64,000 nt of DNA from Desulfovibrio sp. Fe33 (GTDB taxonomy: Bacteria; Desulfobacterota; Desulfovibrionia; Desulfovibrionales; Desulfovibrionaceae), in contig NZ_JAQKGU010000003.1 of the NCBI RefSeq assembly GCF_028532725.1, positions 186,001-250,000 on the forward strand. The letters run 5' to 3'. The notes beneath the pieces were generated by a model. That model did not search any database and was not told the DNA's origin. It worked only from the letters and a program-made list of their open reading frames with translations. Position 1 is the stretch's first letter, and the number at the start of each line of letters is the position of its first letter. The position numbers were made by a program, and so were the translations under genes. This document shows, piece after piece, positions 53,397-63,077 of the stretch.

Positions 53397-54134
53397 ATGA
53401 CCAGCAATGATGAATTGGTGAAGGAGCTGATGGAAAAGGTCTCCGACCAGCTTGTAGCCAGCCTCAAGGGGACCATAGCCGCTTCCGTGGAAAGAGAAAT
53501 CGCCAAGAACTTGTCCAAGGCGTTGTTGGAAGGGGAATTCTACCGGAGGGTCAACGAGGACCTGCAAAGCGGCCTCAAGAAAATCTACCAGGAAGTCAAG
53601 GCCGCTCGCGGCGGCACCGAGATCAAAACAATTACCGCCGACATCGACCCCAAGGAGCTCTTTTCCGAGACCTCGGACCAGTTGGACGCCGTGCTCAAGA
53701 CAACGGAAAAGGCGGCCGTGGAGATCATCGACATCGTCGAGAAGCTCCAGAACCTTCAAGGGTCCGTATCCAGCATCGTCAAGGGGTTCGAATCGGGCGG
53801 CGTGACCCGCGAAAGCCGGAACAGACTCAAGGAAATCAACGAGACGCTCGGCTCTGATTTGTCCAACATCATGGTTTCCCTGAGCTTCCAAGACCTTACC
53901 GGGCAACGCATCAAGCGAATCATCAATTCCATCCGCCAGATCGAACAGATCGTCCGCGAAGTCATGCTCTCCACAGGGCTGATGATCCGTCAGCGGGAAG
54001 CGGAGCCGGAAAAGGATTTCGAGGAGCTTTCCCAGGAGGCCAAGACCGAGGCCACTTCCAAGCTTCAGGGACCGTCCGAAGGCACCAACCAGCACGATGT
54101 GGACGATCTCCTCGCCTCCCTCGGCCTGGACTGA
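53397..54134 (+). CDS. cheZ: chemotaxis phosphatase CheZ
   Basis: 245 residues, almost entirely helical. The catalytic loop FQDLTGQRIKRI carries Asp166 and Gln170, equal to E. coli Asp143/Gln147. The last residues HDVDDLLASLGLD are the CheY-binding C-terminal peptide. It dephosphorylates CheY-P to reset flagellar switching. It closes the run ileS-lspA-...-cheZ before a terminator; 18 bp behind the PilZ gene. Confidence 0.9.
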   Translation: MTSNDELVKELMEKVSDQLVASLKGTIAASVEREIAKNLSKALLEGEFYRRVNEDLQSGLKKIYQEVKAARGGTEIKTITADIDPKELFSETSDQLDAVLKTTEKAAVEIIDIVEKLQNLQGSVSSIVKGFESGGVTRESRNRLKEINETLGSDLSNIMVSLSFQDLTGQRIKRIINSIRQIEQIVREVMLSTGLMIRQREAEPEKDFEELSQEAKTEATSKLQGPSEGTNQHDVDDLLASLGLD

Positions 54135-54155
54135 TCCCCGAACGAATCAAATAAA

Positions 54156-54190
54156 AGGGGTGCACCGGATATCCGGCGCACCCCTTTTCA
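54156..54190. terminator. bidirectional terminator between cheZ and mgtE
   Basis: AAAAGGGGTGC-ACCGGATATCCGG-CGCACCCCTTTT, perfect outer stem with A-run and T-run on the two sides. Confidence 0.92.
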
Positions 54191-54212
54191 TTTCCTTTTC
54201 AGGCCGTTCCTT

Positions 54213-55550
54213 TCATCTCAGCAGAACCATCCCGGCCAGGCCGAGCAGGACCAGGAAGCCCATGGAGTCGGTGATGGTGGTCAGGAAGATGCTCGACGCC
54301 TGGGCCGGATCGCGCCCCAACTCCTTGAGCAGGAGAGGAATGGACGCTCCGGCGAGCGCTCCGAGCAACATGTCCACACAGAGAGCCACCCCCATGACCC
54401 CCGCCAGCAACGGTTTGTGGGTAACCAGGAGGACCACGCAGAATACCAGCATCGAGATAATCATGCCGTTCATGAATCCGATGCGCAGTTCGCGCAGCAC
54501 GGCTATCCACGCCCGCTTGCGGTCGAAACGCTCCATGGCCAGTTGACGGATCATGACGGCCAGGGCCTGCTGGCCGGTGTTGCCCGCCTGGTTGGCGACA
54601 ACGGGCATGAGAACGGCAAGCACCGCCATCTGGGCGATGTTGCCTTCGAAAAGATGGACCACCCAGGCGGAAATAGCGGAAAAAATCATGTTGAGGATGA
54701 GCCAGGGCAGACGCATACGGACCGAATAGGACCACGGCGAATCCGTGGTTTCATCCGCGCCCGCGCCGACCATTGCCTGCATGTCCTCGGATGCCTCTTC
54801 ATGGATGATGTCGATGACGTCGTCGACGGTAACGACGCCGAGCAGGCGATTGCCGAAATCCACCACGGGCAGGGCCAGGAGATTATATCGGGCGATGAGG
54901 TGGGCTACTTCTTCCTTGTCTTCATTGTAGCCCACGGTAATGAGATTCTGGGTCTTGACCAGGTCCTTGAGGAAGGCCCCGCGCTTGGCGAGCATGAGGT
55001 CACGCAGGGAGACAACGCCCACCAGCCGGTCCTTCTTGTCCACAAGGTAGGCGTAGTAAGGAATTTCCTTGTCCTCGACCTCCTCGCGAATCTTGGCCAC
55101 GGCTTCGTCCGCATTCAAGTCCTGGTCGAGGATGACCACCTCGGTGTTCATGACGCCGCCCGCAGTGTCCGGATCGAACGTCAGGAGCGTCTTCAGCTCC
55201 GCGCGATCCTCGGCAGCCACGCGGCTGAGCAGCGCCTTCTGCAAGTCGTCGCTCAAACCGTCCAGAAGGTCGGTGGCGTCGTCCGGGGCCATCTCCTCGA
55301 CGATGCGGGCTGCCAGCCCCCGGTTCAGGTTGCTGATGAGCGCTTTCTGGTCGAGGTCGTCCATCTCCGCGATGGACTCAGCCGCGTCCTTGATGGGCAA
55401 CTGTTTGATGAACTTGACCTGATCGGCGATGTCCAGGCCTTCGATAGTCTCGGCTGCGTCAGCGGGGTGCTGATCGAAATCCACGCCGGACAGGCCGTCC
55501 ATCTCATCGACCGGACGAGTGATTTTTTCCTCGTTTTCTTTTACGCTCAT
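54213..55550 (-). CDS. mgtE: magnesium transporter MgtE
   Basis: 445 residues. N-terminal superhelical MgtE_N domain (about 15-130; LISNLNRGLAARIVEEMAPD, DLLDGLSDDLQKALLSR), a CBS pair (about 135-255), then five membrane helices (VVANQAGNTGQQALAVMIRQ in the pore, LVTHKPLLAGVMGVALCVDM). The conserved pore Asp of the last helices is present in TITDSMGFL. It is a Mg2+-gated channel of the inner membrane. Convergent with cheZ and divergent from nadC. I saw no M-box leader. Confidence 0.93.
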   Translation of the reverse strand: MSVKENEEKITRPVDEMDGLSGVDFDQHPADAAETIEGLDIADQVKFIKQLPIKDAAESIAEMDDLDQKALISNLNRGLAARIVEEMAPDDATDLLDGLSDDLQKALLSRVAAEDRAELKTLLTFDPDTAGGVMNTEVVILDQDLNADEAVAKIREEVEDKEIPYYAYLVDKKDRLVGVVSLRDLMLAKRGAFLKDLVKTQNLITVGYNEDKEEVAHLIARYNLLALPVVDFGNRLLGVVTVDDVIDIIHEEASEDMQAMVGAGADETTDSPWSYSVRMRLPWLILNMIFSAISAWVVHLFEGNIAQMAVLAVLMPVVANQAGNTGQQALAVMIRQLAMERFDRKRAWIAVLRELRIGFMNGMIISMLVFCVVLLVTHKPLLAGVMGVALCVDMLLGALAGASIPLLLKELGRDPAQASSIFLTTITDSMGFLVLLGLAGMVLLR

Positions 55551-55647
55551 GGGCTGGATACCTAGCTCAAAACCGGCTCCAGGTCAAAGCAATCGGGCTT
55601 TCGTCTCGTGATATTAATGTGAAATATTTCATCAACAGTGCTCCCCC

Positions 55648-55676
55648 TTGACGAAAAACCATCCGTGACTTACTTG
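55648..55676 (+). promoter_or_regulatory. possible promoter of nadC-nadA-nadB
   Basis: TTGACG, 17 bp, TACTTG, about 34 bp before the nadC start. A 12-bp palindrome TGAAATATTTCA lies upstream at 55619-55630. Confidence 0.35.
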
Positions 55677-55709
55677 CCAACATCTACCTGCAAATATATG
55701 GACTAAGCC

Positions 55710-56579
55710 ATGCCTACCAATATTTTCGACGATTTTTTCCAGGCCGAAGCCAGGATGTTCCTGCTGGCCGCCATTCGTATAGCCCTGGCGGAGGACGGCT
55801 CCGACCTGACCAGCCAAGGCCTTTTCACCGATTCCGACATGGCCCAGGCCATGATCGTGGCCAAACAGGATACAGTTGTGGCCGGTTTGCCGATCATCCC
55901 GCTGATTCTTGAATTCGGCGGCGAGGAATGCCAGGCGCACCTCAATGTGGACGACGGCGAAACCGTATCCGAAGGCACCATGGTGGCGGCCCTGCAAGGC
56001 CCGGCCACTCAGATTCTCAAAGCCGAACGGGTCATCCTCAACTTCCTGTGCCACATGTCCGGCGTGGCCAATCTGACCGCGCAGTACGTGGCGGCCCTCA
56101 AGGGCACCGGAACCACCTTGCTCGACACTCGCAAGACCCTGCCCTGCCTTCGCTTCCCCGAAAAATACGCGGTGCTGGCCGGCGGCGGCAAAAACCATCG
56201 CCTGACCTTGTCCGAAATGCTCATGCTCAAGGACAACCACATCGACCGGGCCGGCTCCATCACCGAAGCCGTGCATCAGCTCAAGACGGTCTATTCACCC
56301 TGCCCGCCCATCGAAGTGGAATGCCGGACCATCGAAGAAGTTCAGGAAGCCTGCAAATGCGACATCAAACGCATCATGCTGGACAACATGGACACCGAGA
56401 CCGCCAGGGCCGCATTGTCCATGATCCCCAAAACCATCGAGACGGAATTCAGCGGCAACGTCTCCCTGGAAAACATCCGCAGCATCGCCGAACTCGGACC
56501 GGACTACATTTCAGTGGGCAAACTGACCCACTCGGCGCCCAGTTCCGATTTCAGTATGCAATTCGTGCCGTTGCGATAA
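55710..56579 (+). CDS. nadC: nicotinate-nucleotide pyrophosphorylase (quinolinate PRTase)
   Basis: 289 residues. Characteristic motifs are LALAEDGSDLTSQ-like IALAEDGSDLTSQ, LLDTRKTLPCLRFPEKYAVL, GGGKNHRLTLSEMLMLKDNH and IEVECRTIEE. It converts quinolinate and PRPP to nicotinate mononucleotide. First of the nadC-nadA-nadB operon, 11 bp before nadA. The start has only a weak ribosome site. Confidence 0.94.
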   Translation: MPTNIFDDFFQAEARMFLLAAIRIALAEDGSDLTSQGLFTDSDMAQAMIVAKQDTVVAGLPIIPLILEFGGEECQAHLNVDDGETVSEGTMVAALQGPATQILKAERVILNFLCHMSGVANLTAQYVAALKGTGTTLLDTRKTLPCLRFPEKYAVLAGGGKNHRLTLSEMLMLKDNHIDRAGSITEAVHQLKTVYSPCPPIEVECRTIEEVQEACKCDIKRIMLDNMDTETARAALSMIPKTIETEFSGNVSLENIRSIAELGPDYISVGKLTHSAPSSDFSMQFVPLR

Positions 56580-56590
56580 AGAGGAACACT

Positions 56591-57631
56591 GTGGAAAACG
56601 CCAAGGAAACCATTTTTCAGATTAAGGACGCCCTGGGCGACTCCCTGGCCATCCTCGGCCATCACTACCAGTCCGACGATGTCATCGACTGCACGGACAT
56701 CAGGGGCGACTCCCTGGAACTGGCCCGCAAGATTCACGGCCTGAAAGCCGAACATGTGGTCTTCTGCGGAGTATTCTTCATGGCCGAGTCCGCCGCCATC
56801 CTGAGCCGCCCCGGCCAGAAAATCCACATCCCCGACGTCACCGCGTCCTGCCCCATGGCCGACATGGCCGAAGCGGGCCGCGTGCGCAAGACCCTCGACA
56901 TCCTCGAAGAAAACGGACGCAGAGTGGTCCCGCTGACCTACGTGAACTCCTCCGCCGCCGTGAAGGGCGTCGTGGGGGAACGCGGCGGCTCGGTGTGCAC
57001 TTCCGCCAACGCCCGGATCATGCTCGAATGGGCCATGTCCCAGGGCGACGCCGTCCTGTTCCTGCCCGACCAGCACCTCGGCAACAACACCGCAGACGTG
57101 CTCGGCATCCCCCAGGGGCAACGGCTCATTCTTCCCGCCGATGTCATCCACGGCGACCCCGGCCTGTTCATCGACCCCGAGACCGCCGACGGCAAAAAGC
57201 TGTTCCTCTGGCCCGGCTACTGCCCCATCCACGAGGCGTTCACCCTGAACGCCGTGCGCGCCATCCGCGAAAACGAGCCTGAGGCGAAGATCGTGGTCCA
57301 CCCTGAATGCTCGCCCGCCGTCGTGCGCGAGACGGACGGCAACGGCTCCACCACCTTCCTCATCAAGTATGCGGAAGAGGCTCCGGCCGGGTCCACCGTC
57401 TATATCGGCACCGAGGAAAACCTTGTAAAACGCCTTGCCGCCCGGCACGCCGGACGCAAAACCATCAAGCCTCTGCTCTCTGCCCTGTGCGAAGACATGG
57501 GCAAAATCACAATCAAAAAACTTGCCCATACCCTGCAAACCCTCGACACAGCCACGCCCGTCACGGTGAGCAACGCCATCAGGGAACCCGCCAAGCTGGC
57601 CCTGGAACGAATGCTCGCAGTTTGCTCCTAG
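56591..57631 (+). CDS. nadA: quinolinate synthase NadA
   Basis: 346 residues from a GTG start with GAGGAA upstream. Cluster ligands are likely Cys136 (SVCTSANA), Cys211 (PGYCPIHE) and Cys300 (ALCEDMGK). LGHHYQSDDV and the PDQHLGNNTA motif bind substrate. It condenses iminoaspartate with DHAP to quinolinate and needs an oxygen-sensitive [4Fe-4S] cluster. Encoded between nadC and nadB. Confidence 0.93.
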   Translation: MENAKETIFQIKDALGDSLAILGHHYQSDDVIDCTDIRGDSLELARKIHGLKAEHVVFCGVFFMAESAAILSRPGQKIHIPDVTASCPMADMAEAGRVRKTLDILEENGRRVVPLTYVNSSAAVKGVVGERGGSVCTSANARIMLEWAMSQGDAVLFLPDQHLGNNTADVLGIPQGQRLILPADVIHGDPGLFIDPETADGKKLFLWPGYCPIHEAFTLNAVRAIRENEPEAKIVVHPECSPAVVRETDGNGSTTFLIKYAEEAPAGSTVYIGTEENLVKRLAARHAGRKTIKPLLSALCEDMGKITIKKLAHTLQTLDTATPVTVSNAIREPAKLALERMLAVCS

Positions 57632-57657
57632 CCGAGCCTGGTGCTACACCATTAGCC

Positions 57658-59244
57658 ATGAACGATTTCCGACTGCAATCCGACGCTTTAATCATCGGTT
57701 CCGGCATCGCCGGTTCCGTAGCCGCCCTCACCCTGGCCGACCAGGGGCGCGACGTCATCATCATCACTGCCGGGGCCGACCTGAAAACCGGCAACACTTC
57801 CCTCGCGCAAGGGGGCATCGTCTATCGCAACGAGCACGACGACCCCAGGATACTGGAAAAGGACATCCTTACTGCGGGCTGGAAACACAACTATTCCCGC
57901 GCGGTGCGTTTCATCGCCCGCAAGGGGCCGGTTGTCCTGAAAGAACTCTTCCTCGAAAAATACAAAATTCCCTTCAACCAGCGCAAACCTGGCGACTGGT
58001 ACCTGACCCGCGAAGGCGGCCACTCAATGGCGCGCATCCTCTACTGCGACGACCACACCGGCCGCAACATCATGGAAGTGCTTTCCGACGCCGTCGAGAA
58101 GCACCCCAACATTCGCGTGCTGACCCAGCGCACCGCCATCGACCTGTTGACCACCCAACACCACGCCCGGCACCTGGACTTCAAGTACAACCTGTCCAAC
58201 CAGTGCGTCGGCGCTTACGTCTACAACGACCAGGTGGGCAAGGTCGAAACCATCATGTCCAAGTACACCCTGCTGGCCACCGGCGGCATCGGGCAGATTT
58301 ACCTGCATACGACCAACACCACAGGCTCCATCGGCTCGGGGCTGGCCATGGCCTTCCGCGCCGGGACCAGGCTGATGAATTGCGAGTACGTGCAGTTTCA
58401 TCCCACCGCCCTGTACGGCGGCACCAAACGCGGCGAACGCCGCTTCCTGGTGTCAGAAGCCGTGCGCGGCGAGGGCGCCGTACTGGTCGACTCACGCGGC
58501 GAACGGTTCATGCCCCGCCACGATCCCCGGGCCGACCTGGCTCCCCGCGACATCGTCACCAGGGCCATCATGGAAGAAATGCTGAACACGGACAACGACT
58601 GCGTCTACCTGGACTGTTCAGGGATTAAGCAGGACGTCAACAAGCGCTTCCCGACCATTTCCGAAAGATGCCGCAAAATGGGCATCGACATGGCTTCGGA
58701 ACCGGTTCCCGTGGTCCCGGCGGCACACTATTTCTGCGGCGGCATCCTGGTGGACCACAGGGCGCGCACGACTCTGGACCAGCTCTACGCCGCCGGGGAA
58801 TGCAGTTGCACCGGCGTTCACGGAGCCAACCGGCTGGCCAGCACCTCGCTGCTTGAGGGAATGCTTTGGGGATATTCCGCCGGACAGGACATGGCCATGC
58901 GCCTCAACCGGAGTTCAAGCCTGCCCCGCAAGCTCCTCGACTCCATTCCGGACTGGGTTCCCCACGGCGTCCACGACGAGGACCCGGCCCTTATCGCGCA
59001 GGACTGGGCCAATATCCGCAACACCATGTGGAATTATGTGGGAGTCACCCGCACGAGCAACCGCTTGAACCGCGCCTATGTGGACCTGCACAAGCTGACC
59101 AAGAATCTCCAGGACTTCTACCGCGAAACGGAATTGAGCAAATCCATCATCGATCTCTTCCACGGTTCCCAGACGGCCTACATCATCACCCAGGCCGCCC
59201 TGCGCAACCAAAAAACAGTAGGATGCCATCACCGCATCGACTAG
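57658..59244 (+). CDS. nadB: L-aspartate oxidase NadB
   Basis: 528 residues. N-terminal FAD-binding motif LIIGSGIAGSVAALTLADQG, the substrate loop TSLAQGGIV, ATGGIGQIYLHTTN, the active-site R in LVSEAVRGEGAVL, and VPAAHYFCGGI with FAD-binding GANRLASTSLLEG. It converts aspartate to iminoaspartate, using fumarate or another acceptor under anoxia. Last gene of the nad operon, followed by a terminator. Confidence 0.93.
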   Translation: MNDFRLQSDALIIGSGIAGSVAALTLADQGRDVIIITAGADLKTGNTSLAQGGIVYRNEHDDPRILEKDILTAGWKHNYSRAVRFIARKGPVVLKELFLEKYKIPFNQRKPGDWYLTREGGHSMARILYCDDHTGRNIMEVLSDAVEKHPNIRVLTQRTAIDLLTTQHHARHLDFKYNLSNQCVGAYVYNDQVGKVETIMSKYTLLATGGIGQIYLHTTNTTGSIGSGLAMAFRAGTRLMNCEYVQFHPTALYGGTKRGERRFLVSEAVRGEGAVLVDSRGERFMPRHDPRADLAPRDIVTRAIMEEMLNTDNDCVYLDCSGIKQDVNKRFPTISERCRKMGIDMASEPVPVVPAAHYFCGGILVDHRARTTLDQLYAAGECSCTGVHGANRLASTSLLEGMLWGYSAGQDMAMRLNRSSSLPRKLLDSIPDWVPHGVHDEDPALIAQDWANIRNTMWNYVGVTRTSNRLNRAYVDLHKLTKNLQDFYRETELSKSIIDLFHGSQTAYIITQAALRNQKTVGCHHRID

Positions 59245-59273
59245 CTCGGCCCAGTCGCTTCAACGGCCCAAAA

Positions 59274-59314
59274 GGCCCGCGCCGCTCCTCCGGGATGGCG
59301 CGGGCCTCTTCTTT
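59274..59314 (+). terminator. terminator after nadB
   Basis: GGCCCGCGCC, loop, GGCGCGGGCC then TCTTCTTT. Confidence 0.88.
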
Positions 59315-59354
59315 AGTATAGGCTTGATAAAAACCTAATGAGGTCTCATTAAAT

Positions 59355-60086
59355 ATGTCGAAAATCGCTTGCATTGATACCTTTTCCCGCTCTTTTCTGT
59401 TTCCGCTGGCCGCATTCATCCTTCTTGCGGCAGGTTGCTCCGCCCCTTCCGGCGGACCTGGCAACGAGCTGTCCACACATGACGATTCTGCCGGGAAAGC
59501 GTTGCACGGCAAGCAGTCTGGAAAAAGTCTAGAGAATCTTAAGACTTTTAGGGGGCTCCTCGCGGTCCGCAGTGAAGGCTATTTCCTGACCCTTTGCGGC
59601 ACTCAAAAAGCCCTGCCCGTCCTGGACGAAACCGCAGGCGAATTACAGGCGGCCATGAAGCTTTTTGCGCCGGATTCCAAGGAGCCCGTTTTCACAGAAC
59701 TCCTCGGAACCTCGACGCCTTCTTCCGATGCCCTGACCGCCCGCGAACTTCTTCATGCGTCGGCTGTGGGTGAAAGCTGGGGATGCCGCGAACGGTTCGG
59801 GGAGTTCTCCTTCAAGGCCATGGGCAACGAGCCGGGATGGATCATGAAGGCCGCGCCCGGAGAGCTGTCGCTGACCACGATGGACTCCCCCTCGCCGCGC
59901 CGTTTCTCCGGCGTTACGTCCGCACAGTCCGGCGAAGACGCCGTTTTTACGGGCGAAGACGTCAGCCTGACCCTGACCCGCGGCGTCTGCATGGACACCA
60001 TGAGCGGAGAACAGTTCGGCTGGCGGGCCGAGGCCGTGGTGGACGGCACTACCTACCGGGGATGCGCTGTCAGGGGCGACCTGTAA
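59355..60086 (+). CDS. lipoprotein with COG3650-like C-terminal domain
   Basis: 243 residues. The N-terminal signal has lipobox LAAGC at about residue 28. Residues 60-130 form a domain with LRGLLAVRSEGYF-like FRGLLAVRSEGYFLTLCGT; the C-terminal domain, about 150-243, has FKAMGNEPGWIMKAAPGEL and the terminal Y-x-G-C-A motif (TTYRGCAV), as in COG3650 lipoproteins. It should be anchored in the outer membrane; function unknown. Convergent with trkH. Confidence 0.72.
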   Translation: MSKIACIDTFSRSFLFPLAAFILLAAGCSAPSGGPGNELSTHDDSAGKALHGKQSGKSLENLKTFRGLLAVRSEGYFLTLCGTQKALPVLDETAGELQAAMKLFAPDSKEPVFTELLGTSTPSSDALTARELLHASAVGESWGCRERFGEFSFKAMGNEPGWIMKAAPGELSLTTMDSPSPRRFSGVTSAQSGEDAVFTGEDVSLTLTRGVCMDTMSGEQFGWRAEAVVDGTTYRGCAVRGDL

Positions 60087-60092
60087 CGGCCG

Positions 60093-61550
60093 CTACTTGC
60101 GCCAGAATTCAGGAACGAAGAGGATGATGACGGTATAGATTTCCAGACGTCCCAGGACCATGCAGAACGTCAGGACCCACTTGGCCGCGTCCGGCATCCA
60201 GGCGAAATTGTCCGTCGGTCCCACCCCGCCGATACCGGGACCGATGTTTCCGATGCAAGCCAGGGAAGCAGCCAGGGATGTGACCACGTCCACGCCGGTG
60301 GCGGCGACCACGAAAGCGGCCAGAATCAACAGCCCGACCCAGAGGAAGGCGAAGCCCCAGACGCCTCTGATGACGTCGTCCTTGACCACGGTATGCCCCA
60401 TTTTCACATGGCTCACGGAGCGCGGGTGAATGAGCCGGAACAATTCCTGGTAGGACTGTTTGAACAACAGCATGATGCGCATGACCTTCATGCCGCCGCC
60501 CGTCGACCCTGCGCACCCGCCCACGAACATGCAAAGCAGCAGGATGGCCTGAGCCAGGCCGGGCCATAATTCATAATCCGCCGTGGCGAATCCCGTGGTG
60601 GTCAGGATGGAGGCTACCTGGAACGAGGTGTAGCGCACCGCGTCGGCCGGGTTGTCGTAGTTGCCTGCAATGAGCACTGTCGTTGTCAGAATAATGATAA
60701 AAACAAATACCATGCACGCAAAGACACGAAATTCCGGGTCCTTGAGCATGGCCGACGGCTTCCATTTAAGCAGCAGATAGTGCAACGAAAAGTTCACGCC
60801 CGCAATGAGCATGAACACGGTAATGACATAGTCGATGTAGGCGCTGTCGAAGCCGGCCACAGAGGCATTCCGGGTGGAGAACCCGCCCGTGGCCATGGTC
60901 CCGAAGGTGTGGCACAAGGCGTCGAAGAGATCCATGCCGCCGAACATGAGCAACACGGTTTCGAGCGCGCTGAACAGGACATAGACCTTCCACAAGGTCA
61001 TGGCCGTATCCTTGATGCGCGGCTTGAGCTTGTCCGGCGAAGGACCGGGCACCTCGGCCTTGTAGAGCTGCATTCCGCCCACGCCCAGAAACGGCAGAAT
61101 AGCCAGGGAAAGAACGATAATGCCCATGCCGCCGAGCCAGTGGGTCAGGCTGCGCCAGAAAAGCAACCCGCGCGGCACGGACTCGATATCGGCGAGCACG
61201 GACGACCCGGTGGTGCTGAACCCGGACAGGGATTCGAAAACGCAGTCCACAACCGACTCGAAAATCCCGCCCAGATAAAACGGAAGCCCCCCGAACGCCC
61301 CGGCCGCAAACCAGCCGAGCGCCACGATGGCCATGCCTTCGCGGTGGGTCATGATCGAAGTCTTGTGCGAGCTGTGACGAAAAACCAGGAAGGCCGATCC
61401 GCCCAACGAAACCGTAATGGCCATCGACAGGCCCAGGGGGGCCGCAGTGCCGTCGCCATAGTACAGCCCCCACGCCAAAGGCAGGGCCATGGTAAGTCCG
61501 ACACAGGCCACCAACGCCCCGATGACGTGCAGCACATAGCGCCAACGCAT
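60093..61550 (-). CDS. trkH: potassium uptake protein TrkH
   Basis: 485 residues, eight or more membrane helices with four P-loop filter segments (SGFSTTGSSVLADIE, MATGGFSTRNASV, ILTTTGFATADYE, SLACIGNIGPGIGGVGPTDN). It forms the K+ channel of the Trk system and is gated by TrkA. It starts immediately after the trkA stop (TAA ATG), so the two are translationally coupled. Confidence 0.94.
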   Translation of the reverse strand: MRWRYVLHVIGALVACVGLTMALPLAWGLYYGDGTAAPLGLSMAITVSLGGSAFLVFRHSSHKTSIMTHREGMAIVALGWFAAGAFGGLPFYLGGIFESVVDCVFESLSGFSTTGSSVLADIESVPRGLLFWRSLTHWLGGMGIIVLSLAILPFLGVGGMQLYKAEVPGPSPDKLKPRIKDTAMTLWKVYVLFSALETVLLMFGGMDLFDALCHTFGTMATGGFSTRNASVAGFDSAYIDYVITVFMLIAGVNFSLHYLLLKWKPSAMLKDPEFRVFACMVFVFIIILTTTVLIAGNYDNPADAVRYTSFQVASILTTTGFATADYELWPGLAQAILLLCMFVGGCAGSTGGGMKVMRIMLLFKQSYQELFRLIHPRSVSHVKMGHTVVKDDVIRGVWGFAFLWVGLLILAAFVVAATGVDVVTSLAASLACIGNIGPGIGGVGPTDNFAWMPDAAKWVLTFCMVLGRLEIYTVIILFVPEFWRK

Positions 61551-62918
61551 TTAGAAAAACTCCACCTTTGTGGTCAGGACACGCTCCACCTTGGGAATGT
61601 TCTGGCGGGTGGAAATGATAATTAAACGGTCGTTGGGCTGAACCACGGTATCACCGCGGGGGATGACGACCTCATCGCCTCGCTGAAAGCAGAGGACCAG
61701 GCTGCCCCTGGGAAAACCGAGGTCCCGAACGGCCTTGCCCACGATGGGGGAATCCTCCTGGGCCACGGCCTCGAGCGCTTCGGCCTCCTCCCCCTTGATG
61801 GAGACCGAGGAAATGACCTTGCCCCGGCGGATATAGTGCAGCAGCGAGTTGATGGCCGACAGCCTGGGACAAACCACGTAATCGATGCCGATGGGCTCAA
61901 TGAGCGGCATATAGCCGAAATTATTGACGCGCGTAACAGTGCGCCTGGCTCCGAGACTCTTGGCCAGCAGACAGGAAAGAATGTTGGTCTCCTCATCGCC
62001 GGTCACGGCAATGACCATGTCCATGTCCTGGATATTCTCTTCGCGCAGGATTTCCTGATCCGTGGAGTCGCCCATGAGAACGATGGGGCGATCCAGATGC
62101 TCGGAAAGATACTCGCACCGCTTCTGCCGGTTTTCGAGCAGCCGCGTGTGGTAGTATTTGTTGTCCAGAGCCTTCGCCAGACGGAAGCCGATGTTGCCGC
62201 CGCCGATAATCATAACCTTGCGGACAGGATCGTCGGCCACGCCCAGCCGGGCCATGATCTCGTCCTGGTCGCGGATGTCGCAGACAAAATAAACAAGGTC
62301 GCCGGGCTTGAGCACATCGAGTCCGCCGGGAATGATGAGCTGGCCGTTGCGCACAATGGCCGCAATGACCAATCCCAGGTCGTCGCCGATCTTGTCGCGC
62401 AGGTGAATGAGCTGACTGCCCATGATCGGGCTGTTGTCCGGCAGGTTGATGCCGATAAGCCGGATCTTGCCGCCCGCGAACTCGTTGATCTCCACCGCCC
62501 CCGGCACGCTCATGAGCCGGAGCACCGAGTTCACCACCTCCTCGTCGGGGTTGATGATCTTGGTGATGTTGGCGCCCCGCTCGGTGAGCAGATGCCCGTA
62601 ATCCGTATACATCTCGCTGCGGATGCGGGCGAGCTTGGTCACGCCCTGGCTAAGCATATTCGCGTAGTAGCAGCTGATGATATTGATCTCGTCCGAGTCG
62701 GTCACGGCCAGGAAGATGTCGGCTTCGGCGACGCCCGCCTCAGCCAATATCTTGGGGCTGGACCCCGAACCCTTGATGGTCTGGACGTCCGAACTCTCGG
62801 CGACCTTGCGCAAAGCCTCGTCGCTGGTGTCAACGACCACGACTTCCTTGTTCTCTACGGCAAGCCGCTGCGCGAGGTGATAGCCGACCTCGCCGGCACC
62901 AATAATGATGACCCGCAA
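61551..62918 (-). CDS. trkA: Trk system K+ regulatory subunit TrkA
   Basis: 455 residues from a TTG start (MRVIIIGAGEVGYHLAQRLA); AAGGAGC lies at the right distance, while an upstream ATG would add an unconserved extension. Two RCK-N Rossmann domains (GAGEVG and IGGGNIGFRLAKAL) each followed by an RCK-C domain give the tandem TrkA layout. It binds NAD(H)/ATP and gates TrkH. Confidence 0.93.
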   Translation of the reverse strand: MRVIIIGAGEVGYHLAQRLAVENKEVVVVDTSDEALRKVAESSDVQTIKGSGSSPKILAEAGVAEADIFLAVTDSDEINIISCYYANMLSQGVTKLARIRSEMYTDYGHLLTERGANITKIINPDEEVVNSVLRLMSVPGAVEINEFAGGKIRLIGINLPDNSPIMGSQLIHLRDKIGDDLGLVIAAIVRNGQLIIPGGLDVLKPGDLVYFVCDIRDQDEIMARLGVADDPVRKVMIIGGGNIGFRLAKALDNKYYHTRLLENRQKRCEYLSEHLDRPIVLMGDSTDQEILREENIQDMDMVIAVTGDEETNILSCLLAKSLGARRTVTRVNNFGYMPLIEPIGIDYVVCPRLSAINSLLHYIRRGKVISSVSIKGEEAEALEAVAQEDSPIVGKAVRDLGFPRGSLVLCFQRGDEVVIPRGDTVVQPNDRLIIISTRQNIPKVERVLTTKVEFF

Positions 62919-63077
62919 ATGATGCTCCTTAATTGGGTGAAAACAACATATGTCTACCCGTGTTTTCACGCCAGCGCAACATTGCGGCAACCGGTCCGAA
63001 TCAATAATATCCGGCCGTTAAGAAATGGCGATTCGTCAGGAGAAATCGCGTCCTGCCGCCATTCCCCGGAAATCGAA

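Noticed and set aside
54136..55709. M-box riboswitch for mgtE, T-box for ileS
   Set aside because: The mgtE leader is too short and shows no M-box core; the 128-bp ileS leader has no specifier-loop or T-box sequence.
56591..59230. Long overlapping frames beside nadC/nadA/nadB that join two genes in one frame
   Set aside because: They are extensions of genuine frames upstream of true starts; ribosome sites and family N-termini fix the starts at GTG 56591 and ATG 57658.
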